From Armatimonadota bacterium (GTDB lineage: Bacteria; Armatimonadota; Fimbriimonadia; Fimbriimonadales; Fimbriimonadaceae), in NCBI GenBank assembly GCA_016125185.1, contig WGMG01000006.1, forward strand, positions 1,674,001 through 1,738,000: a stretch of DNA of 64,000 nt. Direction: 5' to 3'. A program made the position numbers and the translations under genes. Below are positions 1-7,539 of this stretch, one piece after another; the stretch's first letter is position 1; each line of letters starts with the position of its first letter. The notes under the pieces were generated by a model, which was given only the letters and a program-made list of their open reading frames with translations, was not told the origin of the DNA and ran no database searches.

Positions 1-686
1 CCGTCGCTGAACAACGCCTTGGCGTTCTCTTTGCCCGCCTGGGTGTCGTCCCAGCTCTCGGTGTACTTGCCCGGAAGCACGACGACTTTCGGGTTGGCCG
101 CCAGGGCGCCCGCCTTATAGCCAGCCTCAAACTTCTCGATCAGATCGATCTTTTGTCCGCCGACGAAGCCGATCTTGCCCGTCTTGGTCGTCGAACCGGC
201 AATGAATCCCGCCAGATAGCTGCCCTGCTCTTCCGAAAACAGCAGAGATCGAACATTGGGAGCATCGACAGAAGCATCGATGATCGCAAAGTGAACCTTG
301 GGATATTTCGGAGCAACCTGCTGAACCGCGTTCTGCTGGTTGATTCCAACTGCAAAAATAATGTCTTCGCCGTCTTCGGCAAGTGTCGAGAGGTTGGTGA
401 CGTAGTTGTTGGCGGCCTTCGTATCAACCGTTCGGCCCTTAAAGCCAAACTCTCTTTGGGCTCGGTCCAAACCTGCGTAGGCCGAGTCGTTGAAGGACTT
501 GTCGCCCCGTCCGCCGGTATCGAAAACCATCGCAACCTTGAGGTCAGAACCGGATGGATTGGTCGCACCGTTATTCGCCGTCGAAGACGCGGAACTCGTA
601 CCGGAGCCGTTGGAATCACCACCCGTGCAGCCGGTTAGGAGGAGCGCCATGGTGGCCGCAACCAGTCCAAATGTCAGTGTTTTCAT
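1..686 (-). CDS. BMP-family ABC transporter substrate-binding lipoprotein (partial)
   Basis: This gene enters from the left edge, so only the N-terminal 228 residues are present. The protein starts with a lipoprotein signal peptide ending in the lipobox LLTGC (Cys20), then a Ser/Gly/Asn-rich linker. The mature domain begins near residue 48 with a strand KVAMVFDTGG followed by DKSFND, the hallmark of the BMP (basic membrane protein, Med/PnrA) family. Such proteins bind nucleosides or related small molecules for an ABC importer at the outer face of the cytoplasmic membrane. The start ATG (684-686) follows an AAGGAT ribosome site. The ATPase and permease partners would lie to the left, outside the window. 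The ligand cannot be told from the sequence. Confidence 0.88.
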   Translation of the reverse strand, partial: MKTLTFGLVAATMALLLTGCTGGDSNGSGTSSASSTANNGATNPSGSDLKVAMVFDTGGRGDKSFNDSAYAGLDRAQREFGFKGRTVDTKAANNYVTNLSTLAEDGEDIIFAVGINQQNAVQQVAPKYPKVHFAIIDASVDAPNVRSLLFSEEQGSYLAGFIAGSTTKTGKIGFVGGQKIDLIEKFEAGYKAGALAANPKVVVLPGKYTESWDDTQAGKENAKALFSD

Positions 687-726
687 GAGAATCCTTAATA
701 CCGTACCTGGTAAACTAGGCGAATTA

Positions 727-746
727 TGGCGCAGTTTCTTGCGCCA
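727..746. promoter_or_regulatory. Inverted repeat between divergent genes
   Basis: TGGCGCA and TGCGCCA form a perfect 7-base inverted repeat with a 6-base spacer, in the short gap between the divergent BMP gene and the unknown gene at 763. It could be an operator or a 5'-leader hairpin of the rightward gene. There is no direct proof of function. Confidence 0.35.
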
Positions 747-762
747 ATAGGAGCCCCATAGT

Positions 763-1338
763 TTGATTACTTGTAATCTCACCAAACTTGAATCCGCCGT
801 AGACCAATTGCGTAAAGCTTATCCGAAAGTGGCCGCCGCTGATGCAGCCCTCGTTGCCACCGCTTTGAGCATCTCTGGTCGCCACGCTAAGGCGGTTTAC
901 GAAGGTGAGTATTTTCTTTGGCCGGACGACAATCAGAAGCTGATGGAGTCCATGTCGGCCCATCTCCACTCCGTCAACGAGGCGATCGAAGAAAGCACGC
1001 CTAAGAAGACCACCAAGGCCGCGGCCGCCGCTCTCGAAGAAGAGCCGGTCATGGTCAATATCGGCCTCGCCCCGAACCTTCCTGCCGGCGAAGCCGTTCT
1101 CACCAACCGCGAAGACCTGAAGACCCTGCTGTCTGATGTCCTTCAAGGCGGCGTCGAATACGTCTATGGTGCACAGGATATCGGCTGGCAGTGGGCGCTC
1201 GACCGAGCGAACTGGAGCACGATCTCCGATGGCGACCTCAGTCGGCGAATCAAGATCAAAGCCAACTTCACCGAAGGCGCCGTCGGCGTCGAGCAAGGTG
1301 CAACTACCAAGAAGCGCGGCAAGAAGGGCGAAGAATAA
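763..1338 (+). CDS. Protein of unknown function, 191 aa
   Basis: I do not recognise this protein. It starts at a TTG codon preceded by AGGAG (749-753) at a good distance. It has no signal peptide or membrane segment. The N-terminal half is helical, residues 79-92 form a Lys/Ala-rich linker, and a compact second part (about 95-175) contains the segment GWQWALDRANWS. The C-terminus is very basic (KKRGKK). A basic tail on a small soluble protein would fit nucleic-acid binding, but this is a guess. The strong terminator at 1358-1393 lies just after it, so it is probably transcribed alone. Confidence 0.6.
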   Translation: MITCNLTKLESAVDQLRKAYPKVAAADAALVATALSISGRHAKAVYEGEYFLWPDDNQKLMESMSAHLHSVNEAIEESTPKKTTKAAAAALEEEPVMVNIGLAPNLPAGEAVLTNREDLKTLLSDVLQGGVEYVYGAQDIGWQWALDRANWSTISDGDLSRRIKIKANFTEGAVGVEQGATTKKRGKKGEE

Positions 1339-1357
1339 GCTTCTAGAAGTAACCGGA

Positions 1358-1400
1358 AATCTGGGCACTCAGACTTGTCTGAGTGCCCAGATTCATTTTT
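1358..1400 (+). terminator. Strong intrinsic terminator
   Basis: A perfect 16-base-pair stem (1358-1373 with 1378-1393) closes a four-base CTTG loop and is followed by ATTTTTA. It sits 20 bases after the stop of the gene at 763-1338. Confidence 0.85.
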
Positions 1401-1870
1401 AGGAGGGCATTACGGACGGCATTCTCCCTCGCTGGCCGAGGGAGCGGTGAGCAGGCGCTAGGCGGCGAACCGGAGGGAGTGGAAACGAACCGTGGATTGA
1501 AGCAAACCGCCCAAGCGCGAAGCGCGAGCCCCAAGCGAAGCGGCCCTAGCGAAGCAGCCCTTGCACTCCGAACCAAGATATCCCTTGGCGAAGGAGGGTC
1601 CGCCAGAAAGGGCATCACAAAGATGCCCTTTCCGTGGAGGGTAAGCGACGCACGAGCGAACCGTGGGATTGAAGCAAACCGCCCTAGCGCGAAGCGCGAG
1701 CCCCAAGCGAAGCGGCCCTTGCACCAGCTTTCCTATCGGCGAGCGTCCCCAACCCCCAAACACCCACCAGCCAAAGATATCCCTTGGCGAAGGGATCGGT
1801 GAGCGACCAGCGAACCGAGGGATTGTTGCCCTGGCGACCTGAGCGAAGCGGCCCTTGCCCTGAGCGAGCC
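1401..1870. repeat. Non-coding convergent spacer with degenerate internal repeats
   Basis: About 470 bases lie between the convergent unknown gene and M28 peptidase without a credible gene. The stretch GATTGAAGCAAACCGCCC, then AGCGCGAAGCGCGAG and CCCAAGCGAAGCGGCCCT, occurs near 1494-1547 and again near 1669-1720. A more decayed version occurs near 1819-1885. The phrase AAGATATCCCTTGGCGAAGG is also present twice (1576, 1775). The copies are about 170 bases apart and imperfect. The short motif GCGAAGC recurs many times. This looks like a dispersed or tandemly decayed intergenic repeat. Confidence 0.6.
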
Positions 1871-2878
1871 CTAGCGAAGCGAGCCCTTTGTCCCCGCCAA
1901 CTTCTCCGCCGCCTCCAGATACCGCTTCGCCGCTGGCTCCGACGAATTCCACGTCGGTCGAGCCTCGCTGTTCGCCACATCCAAAACCGTCGCCGCCGTC
2001 ATCCGAACGACCTTAGCCATATTGTCGTAGTCCAGTTTGTCCGCACTATCGCCAACCGCGTGATAGTCGGGAAACTCGAAGGCCGTACAAATCGTATGCG
2101 CCGGCACCCCCGCCCGCGCAAAGAACAGATTGTCGCTCGCCCCGAAGTACATCGCCGAATACCGCGGATGCCCTGTCACCGGAACCCCCATCGCCTTCCC
2201 GATCCGCTCGAACGTCGTTCCGATCGAACTAAACGAGAAGCCCGTCAACGACGCCGCGCTGACCCGCGGCCCTTCGGTATCGTCCGTCCGCCCAATCTGC
2301 TCGATATTGATATTCGCCACCGTGTCCTTCAGCGGAAAAACCGGATGATCCACGTAGTAGTGCGACCCCACCAGCCCCTTCTCCTCGCCGTAGAAGGTCA
2401 TCAGAACGATCGTTCGACGCGGCTTCTCCTTGGCCAAAGCCTTTCCAATTTCAAGGACCCCTGCCACGCCGCTAGCGTCGTCGTCCGCTCCGTTGTAAAT
2501 CACGTCTTCGCCGGGCTGAGCGTCGCCCCGCTTCACGCCCAGGTGGTCATAGTGAGCCGAAACAATCACGAACTGCTTCGCCAAAATCGAATCCGAGCCC
2601 GGAATCACGCCGATGACATTCCGGACCTTCTGGCCCGTCCCCGCCCCGCGCGACCAATCCGCAATCTGAAAATACGAGTCGATGTTGCCGGGCAAGACGC
2701 CCTCTTCCTTAAACTGCCTCGCGATATAGTCCGCGGCTTGGTCCAGCTCCGGCGACGGCGTCTGCCGCCCTTTCATGCTGTCCGAAGCCAAAAAGGTCAC
2801 AAAATGGCGAAGGTCGGCCGCCTTCACCGACTGCAGATACGACTGGCCGAAAGCCGCCGCGACAAAAAGCGAGATCAC
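1871..2878 (-). CDS. M28-family zinc aminopeptidase, secreted
   Basis: A 335-residue metallopeptidase of the M28 (aminopeptidase Y/S) type that would remove N-terminal residues from peptides outside the cytoplasm. A short hydrophobic N-terminus ending near AFGQS suggests export. Di-zinc ligands and catalytic residues are visible: His109 in SAHYDH, Asp in GADDDASG (about 132), the Glu pair in YGEEKG (165-166), Glu193 in NIEQIGR where many relatives have Asp, and His273 in DYHAVGD. The GTG start overlaps the stop of the upstream gene (GTGA), so it is translated from the same message as the secreted unknown and AI-2E genes. It is the last gene of the leftward operon. Confidence 0.9.
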   Translation of the reverse strand: MISLFVAAAFGQSYLQSVKAADLRHFVTFLASDSMKGRQTPSPELDQAADYIARQFKEEGVLPGNIDSYFQIADWSRGAGTGQKVRNVIGVIPGSDSILAKQFVIVSAHYDHLGVKRGDAQPGEDVIYNGADDDASGVAGVLEIGKALAKEKPRRTIVLMTFYGEEKGLVGSHYYVDHPVFPLKDTVANINIEQIGRTDDTEGPRVSAASLTGFSFSSIGTTFERIGKAMGVPVTGHPRYSAMYFGASDNLFFARAGVPAHTICTAFEFPDYHAVGDSADKLDYDNMAKVVRMTAATVLDVANSEARPTWNSSEPAAKRYLEAAEKLAGTKGSLR

Positions 2879-3681
2879 AGATTTACCTTAGCATCTTGGC
2901 GCACGATCGTAAGGGTCGTTTTGAGGTTTCTGTTCGTCGTCTTCCCCGTCTTGATCGTCGTTGCCTCGGTGGCCGCATTCGTCTCCATCGCCACCTTGTC
3001 AAACATCCTTTTCGCCAGATCGAAAGTCGCCTTTCCCGTTCCCTTCAGGTCCGTCGTCAGCTTCACTTTCGCCGCCTCTTCTACCACTGGGTTGCCATAC
3101 AGGTCCTCAAAGCCCGCTGTCTTCTGCTCGATCTCGATATCAAAATCCTGCTTGCCGTCCTTAACCGCCCCCGGCGTCACCTTGTAGTGCATCGGCACAT
3201 CGTTGAAAGTCCGGTCGAACGAGTAAGCCGTCCCCGATGAAATCGCCAGCGGGTTCAGCACCACTGGCAGATAGCTGATCTCCGGCAGCTTGGTCGAATC
3301 CAATCCGGGAAGCTTGACCGGCATGTCCACCTTCCCCGCCCCGTTCGTCTTCACCAGCCCGGTGCGGTCAAAAGTCGCCACCGCACTGGGAAAGAATTCG
3401 CCGATGTTGTTCTTGTTCAGTGGCAGTTTCGCTCCAAATGCCGTCGCCGACATCTCAACGATTTCCGAGTTGACCGCTTGCAGGCTCGGCACCTTCTCCG
3501 CCACGCTCGTCGCCTGGACCACCATATCCACGTCCGCCTTGCCGTTCCGGCCGCCAAACAGTGGAATGAATCCGTCAAACTGCACTTTCACCGAGAACTT
3601 GGTGACCGAGTCGACCGGGAAGTCGTAGCCGATGGGAGATTGAAAAGAGAGAATTCCGAGGGTTAAGAGCGTGGAGATCAC
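2875..3681 (-). CDS. Secreted protein of unknown function, 268 aa
   Basis: The product starts with a short hydrophobic leader (MISTLLTLGILSF) and then appears beta-rich and soluble. No family is recognised. Segments such as KLPEISYLPVVLNPL and the threonine-rich C-terminus (200-268) suggest an all-beta periplasmic or surface protein. It is joined to both neighbours by GTGA stop-start overlaps (AI-2E transporter upstream, M28 peptidase downstream), so the three products are made together. A role in the same envelope process as the peptidase is possible but unproven. Confidence 0.6.
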   Translation of the reverse strand: MISTLLTLGILSFQSPIGYDFPVDSVTKFSVKVQFDGFIPLFGGRNGKADVDMVVQATSVAEKVPSLQAVNSEIVEMSATAFGAKLPLNKNNIGEFFPSAVATFDRTGLVKTNGAGKVDMPVKLPGLDSTKLPEISYLPVVLNPLAISSGTAYSFDRTFNDVPMHYKVTPGAVKDGKQDFDIEIEQKTAGFEDLYGNPVVEEAAKVKLTTDLKGTGKATFDLAKRMFDKVAMETNAATEATTIKTGKTTNRNLKTTLTIVRQDAKVNL

Positions 3682-4895
3682 AAGGCTTCCTTTCTATGCC
3701 TCAACGGAATTTCGGGTAAGACCAGTTCCACATCTACCTTATTCGTGACTTTGATCAGCCGATCCAGCAGAACCTTAACCGAGCCCGCGATCGGAAACGC
3801 CAGAATCATTCCCGGCAACCCAAACAGCGCGCCGCCGCAGAAAATCACGAACATCGAAACGATCGGGTCCAAGCCGACCGCGTTACCCACGTACCGCGGA
3901 TACACCATGCTGTCGAAGATGAAGTGGCAAATCACGTAGGTCGCCACCAGCACGCCAGCATAGGCCCACGATGAGGAAAAGTGAACGCCGAACCACTGAA
4001 CCTTTCCGCTCAGTCCAGTGACCAAGAAGAGCGTGGTCCCGCTGATCAAAACGTTCAAATACGGAATCAGGTAGATCGCCCCGAACAAACAACCGAGCAG
4101 GAGCCCGTAAGGCGCACCCAAAACCGATAGCAGGATTGCCATGAACGCCATGTACCCAAACACTGCGATCGCCACGCCGCGTAGGTAGTTGCTAAAGACG
4201 TCCCCGATGTCGTCCGCCAGGTCGATCGACGACTCCCGCAACTGAGGTGGAATCAGATTCAGAAACTTCTTCTTGAACTTCTGCGTGTTGGGCAAGATGA
4301 ACCACACCAGGAGCGGCACAAAAATCAGTGTAAAACCTTGCGAAAGGAACCCCGTCGCCGCGCTGAAAGAACCCTTGATCAGATTCTGGATCATATCCTT
4401 GATATGGTCCCTCTGCGGCTCGATGTACTGCGCGATCAGTTCGCGCTTGGTCGAAGGGAGGTTGAACCGGCTCAGCAGATCGGAATAGTTGCCGAGGAAC
4501 TGGTCGACCGGATCCTTGTTGGATGCCATCTTCAACCGGTTCTCCGGGTTGCCCCGCATAAAGAAGTTATCCAGCGGGTTCGGCTTCGCCAACGAGGAAA
4601 CGATCTGCTCGCCCCGATCCCGCAAGCCGCCCACCTGGTTGGTGATGATCGGCATCAGCGCAATCAATCCCACCAGCAAGGTTCCAAAGAACACCAGCAT
4701 CGGCACGAATGCCGCCATGCCGTTGCCCCAGCCGTTTTTGCGAAGCATCCGGTAGATCGGATGCAAAAGAGCGCTGATCAGAATCGCAATGATGAACGGC
4801 AAAAGAATGCCGCGGACCATGTATAAAAAGCCAAGGGTTGCGATCGCAATCACAACCCATAGGACAATTCTCCAGTCGGCGGTTCTAGCCGTCAC
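3678..4895 (-). CDS. AI-2E family transporter
   Basis: A 405-residue polytopic inner-membrane protein of the AI-2E/TqsA/YdiK superfamily. Hydrophobic helices occupy about 10-45, 60-90, 155-180 and most of 210-370. The central hydrophilic loop (90-150) and the segment GLPGMILAFPIAGSVKVLLDR near the C-terminus are typical of the family. Members export small molecules or ions; the substrate here is unknown. The start is GTG nine bases after the YtxH stop, and its own stop overlaps the next gene (GTGA). Confidence 0.88.
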   Translation of the reverse strand: MTARTADWRIVLWVVIAIATLGFLYMVRGILLPFIIAILISALLHPIYRMLRKNGWGNGMAAFVPMLVFFGTLLVGLIALMPIITNQVGGLRDRGEQIVSSLAKPNPLDNFFMRGNPENRLKMASNKDPVDQFLGNYSDLLSRFNLPSTKRELIAQYIEPQRDHIKDMIQNLIKGSFSAATGFLSQGFTLIFVPLLVWFILPNTQKFKKKFLNLIPPQLRESSIDLADDIGDVFSNYLRGVAIAVFGYMAFMAILLSVLGAPYGLLLGCLFGAIYLIPYLNVLISGTTLFLVTGLSGKVQWFGVHFSSSWAYAGVLVATYVICHFIFDSMVYPRYVGNAVGLDPIVSMFVIFCGGALFGLPGMILAFPIAGSVKVLLDRLIKVTNKVDVELVLPEIPLRHRKEAL

Positions 4896-4904
4896 GAGGT
4901 GCTC

Positions 4905-5138
4905 TTAAACGCCGAGTTCTTCGGTCGAAGGAGCCGTAGCCCGCTTAGCTTTTTGTTCGTTGATCCACTCTTCGGTCTTCGACTTCAGTTCAGTGAATTT
5001 ATCGTTCAACTCGTCGCGAGTCTCCGAACCGGCTTTCGGTGCGAACAGAAGTCCGGCGGCCGCGCCGATGATCGCGCCGAGCCCCACGCCGGCCAAGAGG
5101 TAGAGCATGCTGTTGCTATCGTTATTGTTATCGCTCAT
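4905..5138 (-). CDS. YtxH domain-containing small membrane protein
   Basis: A 77-residue protein with one N-terminal membrane helix rich in Gly and Ala (about 11-32), the family sequence GLLFAPKAGSETR, and a charged coiled-coil tail. YtxH-like proteins are linked to general stress in Gram-positives; the biochemical role is unknown. A strong AAGGAG ribosome site precedes the ATG. It lies between mnmA and the AI-2E transporter in the leftward operon. Confidence 0.85.
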   Translation of the reverse strand: MSDNNNDSNSMLYLLAGVGLGAIIGAAAGLLFAPKAGSETRDELNDKFTELKSKTEEWINEQKAKRATAPSTEELGV

Positions 5139-5201
5139 CTAATTCTCCTTATTGCACATTTTACGCTTGCGCTTAGGGTCGAGTTACGTTTTACTCCCCG
5201 A

Positions 5202-6326
5202 TTACACAGAAATAAGCTCGGGAACGTCGCTCGTTAGTCTCAATTTCCTATTAGAGTCCGCAATGATACCACCGGCGATCACCGTCGCGCCGCGGTAAGC
5301 AACCGCCATCTGTCCCGGCGTCACTGCCTTCACCGGTTTCTTAAAGACGACCTTCGGCTCCGGTCCCGGATGGAGCACAGCCGACACCGGCTCCATGTTG
5401 TAGCGAATCTTTGCCTTCACCTCGATCGGCTCGTCCAACGTTTCCGACCAGTACACGTCCTCCATCGCAACTTCCGACTGCAAAAGGCTGTCTTCGGAGC
5501 CTAAAACCACCGTCTGCGTCTTTGGCTGAAGGTCGATCACGTACATCGGCTTGCCGTCTCGCGAAGCGATCTTTACGCCGCGCCGCTGGCCGATCGTAAA
5601 GTCCGCCACGCCCTCATGCCGCCCAATCTCATTGCCATCCGTGTCCAGTACCTTCCCTTCGCCGAACATTTCCGGCCGTTGCTTGCGCAAAAACTCCTTG
5701 TAGCCGCCCGCCTCACTCACGAAGCAGATTTCCTGCGAATCCGGCTTATCGTAAAGATGCAGGCCCAAATCCTTCGCCAGGCCACGCACCATCGCCTTCG
5801 AGGGCATCTCCCCCATCGGGAACATCACATCCTTCAGTTGGTCGTGGCCCAACATGTAAAGCACGTAGCTCTGGTCCTTGTCCTGCGCCCGAGATTTCAA
5901 AAGCTGATACCGGCCGTTTCGGTTCCGAATCCGTGCGTAATGGCCAGTCACGAGCTTGTCGCAACCCAGCTCCACCATCTTCTGCATCAGGATTTCAAAC
6001 TTCACGTGTCGGTTGCACTGCACACAGGGGTTCGGCGTCCGACCTCGCGAATACTCCTCCACGAAGTTTTCGATAACGTTCTTCCGAAACTCTTCCCGAA
6101 AGTTCATCACGTAGTGCGGGATGTCCAGTACTCGGGCCACTCGCCGCGCATCCTCGACCGCTCCCAATGAACAGCATCCGGCGTGGCGCGGGTCGGTCTG
6201 GCTTTCTTGCCAAATCTGCATCGTCAGACCAATGACGTCGTAGCCGCGCTTCTTCATCAGAGCCGCGGCTACGCTACTGTCGACTCCGCCCGACATGGCA
6301 ACCAGGACGGTAGGCTTCTTGCTCAC
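5202..6326 (-). CDS. mnmA: tRNA-specific 2-thiouridylase MnmA
   Basis: A 374-residue enzyme that adds sulfur to C2 of wobble uridine-34 in tRNAs for Lys, Glu and Gln. The N-terminal ATP pyrophosphatase domain has the PP-loop SGGVDSS (12-18). The family motif GCCSLGAVEDARR lies at 50-62. Catalytic cysteines are seen in NPCVQCN (Cys101, Cys104) and in SQEICFV (Cys201). The first Cys of NPCxxCN stands where E. coli MnmA has Asp99. The C-terminal beta-barrel tRNA-binding region is complete. The start is GTG overlapping the VKOR-DsbA stop (GTGA), showing translational coupling. Confidence 0.96.
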   Translation of the reverse strand: MSKKPTVLVAMSGGVDSSVAAALMKKRGYDVIGLTMQIWQESQTDPRHAGCCSLGAVEDARRVARVLDIPHYVMNFREEFRKNVIENFVEEYSRGRTPNPCVQCNRHVKFEILMQKMVELGCDKLVTGHYARIRNRNGRYQLLKSRAQDKDQSYVLYMLGHDQLKDVMFPMGEMPSKAMVRGLAKDLGLHLYDKPDSQEICFVSEAGGYKEFLRKQRPEMFGEGKVLDTDGNEIGRHEGVADFTIGQRRGVKIASRDGKPMYVIDLQPKTQTVVLGSEDSLLQSEVAMEDVYWSETLDEPIEVKAKIRYNMEPVSAVLHPGPEPKVVFKKPVKAVTPGQMAVAYRGATVIAGGIIADSNRKLRLTSDVPELISV

Positions 6327-7501
6327 TTCTTCGCGTTCATGATGTCCTGAATCGGTCGCGATTCAAGCTCATTCGTCAGTCCGGTGTAAGACAGCCTCTC
6401 GATCGGCTTGCCCGGAACGGAAAGCAGGAAGGTCGGCGTCCCTTTGATGCCGAAAGTTCCCAGCGCTTCGCCCAGGTCGCGCATCACGCGAGTCTGAGCC
6501 GGTGAGTTTGAATTCTGGATCGCCTTCGTGATCTCTTCGCCCGAAACGCCAACCGTCTGCGCAATCTGCTCGACGCCTTCGCGAGTCGTCGGTGCCTCTT
6601 CAGGAGCCGTAAATGCAGTCGCATAGTCCCAGAACTTGCCCTTCTCGGCCGCAAGCTCCGAGGCAACCGCCGTCACAATCGCCATCTGGTGCCCCGGAAG
6701 GGTGTCCAGCGGGAAGTGTCGATAGATGATTCGAATCTTGCCCGAATACTTCGCCGCAAGGTCATGAACCTTCGGGAACACCTGTCGGCAAGTCGGACAG
6801 CAAAGGTCGGCATATTCGACGACCGTCACCGGCGCGTCGTCCGGACCGATCTGATTTCGCTCGGAGCGAGGTTCCGGTACCAACTTGGCAATCGCGTCGG
6901 CCGAGCTAATGATCTCGATCTTTCCGGCTTCCTTCTGTCGGCCATAAACCGTTCCGGCGATCGCGAACGCCGCCAAGGCAACACCCGCAAGTCCCTGGAA
7001 AAGCGACTTCGGCGACCGCGTCTTTTCGACTTCGACCGACCCGACCTTACCAAACAAAATGGTGTAGAAAATGAACGTGATCACCATCGTGATTGCCGAC
7101 GACATACACCAAACGCACAGGGCCCGAATCTGAGTCAGGCTCACGTACTGAAGGTAGATGCTCGTAATCACGCCGACCGCCGCGCCCATATAGCCAAGCC
7201 CGACTAAGATGCGGGACAACAGATCGCCCGTTGCCAGTCGAACTAGGGCAAGCGCCGTCAGCAGGAAATACCCGCCGAAGCCAACATACGCTACCGGCAG
7301 AGTTCCAAAAATATACGACGATGGGTGTCGCGCCACCACGGCGCAACCGCCGCCCGACGTACACGGAATTTGGATTTCAAATAAGTGCTCTGCCGATAGG
7401 ACGCCGGAGACGTACAGTCCCACAACTCCCAGAATAAGCAGGATTCGATTGAGAGTTAGCGGACTCACTCCCTGATTATACGGTTTCGAAACGTCAACCA
7501 T
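6323..7501 (-). CDS. VKOR-DsbA fusion, disulfide-bond formation protein
   Basis: A 392-residue fusion. Residues 1-185 are a vitamin K epoxide reductase (VKOR) membrane domain with about five helices, the loop cysteines Cys47 and Cys53, and the active CVWC (129-132). Residues 215-392 form a DsbA/DsbG-like thioredoxin domain facing the periplasm, with the active site CPTC (235-238) preceded by another Cys. Such fusions re-oxidise their thioredoxin part by passing electrons to quinone, doing the job of DsbA plus DsbB. It is the first gene of the leftward operon. A TAGGTT -10-like box ends nine bases before its ATG. Confidence 0.93.
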   Translation of the reverse strand: MVDVSKPYNQGVSPLTLNRILLILGVVGLYVSGVLSAEHLFEIQIPCTSGGGCAVVARHPSSYIFGTLPVAYVGFGGYFLLTALALVRLATGDLLSRILVGLGYMGAAVGVITSIYLQYVSLTQIRALCVWCMSSAITMVITFIFYTILFGKVGSVEVEKTRSPKSLFQGLAGVALAAFAIAGTVYGRQKEAGKIEIISSADAIAKLVPEPRSERNQIGPDDAPVTVVEYADLCCPTCRQVFPKVHDLAAKYSGKIRIIYRHFPLDTLPGHQMAIVTAVASELAAEKGKFWDYATAFTAPEEAPTTREGVEQIAQTVGVSGEEITKAIQNSNSPAQTRVMRDLGEALGTFGIKGTPTFLLSVPGKPIERLSYTGLTNELESRPIQDIMNAKK

Positions 7502-7539
7502 ACCAAATTGAACCTAGCAGGTATCCTAGAAGTTCCTCG

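Noticed and set aside
1487-1885. Possible CRISPR array in the repeated spacer
   Set aside because: Repeats are few, imperfect, about 170 bases apart and have no uniform spacers or cas genes.
1784-3187. 467-codon rightward frame across the repeat region and M28 gene
   Set aside because: Arg/Pro-rich artefact; the opposite strand has intact peptidase motifs.
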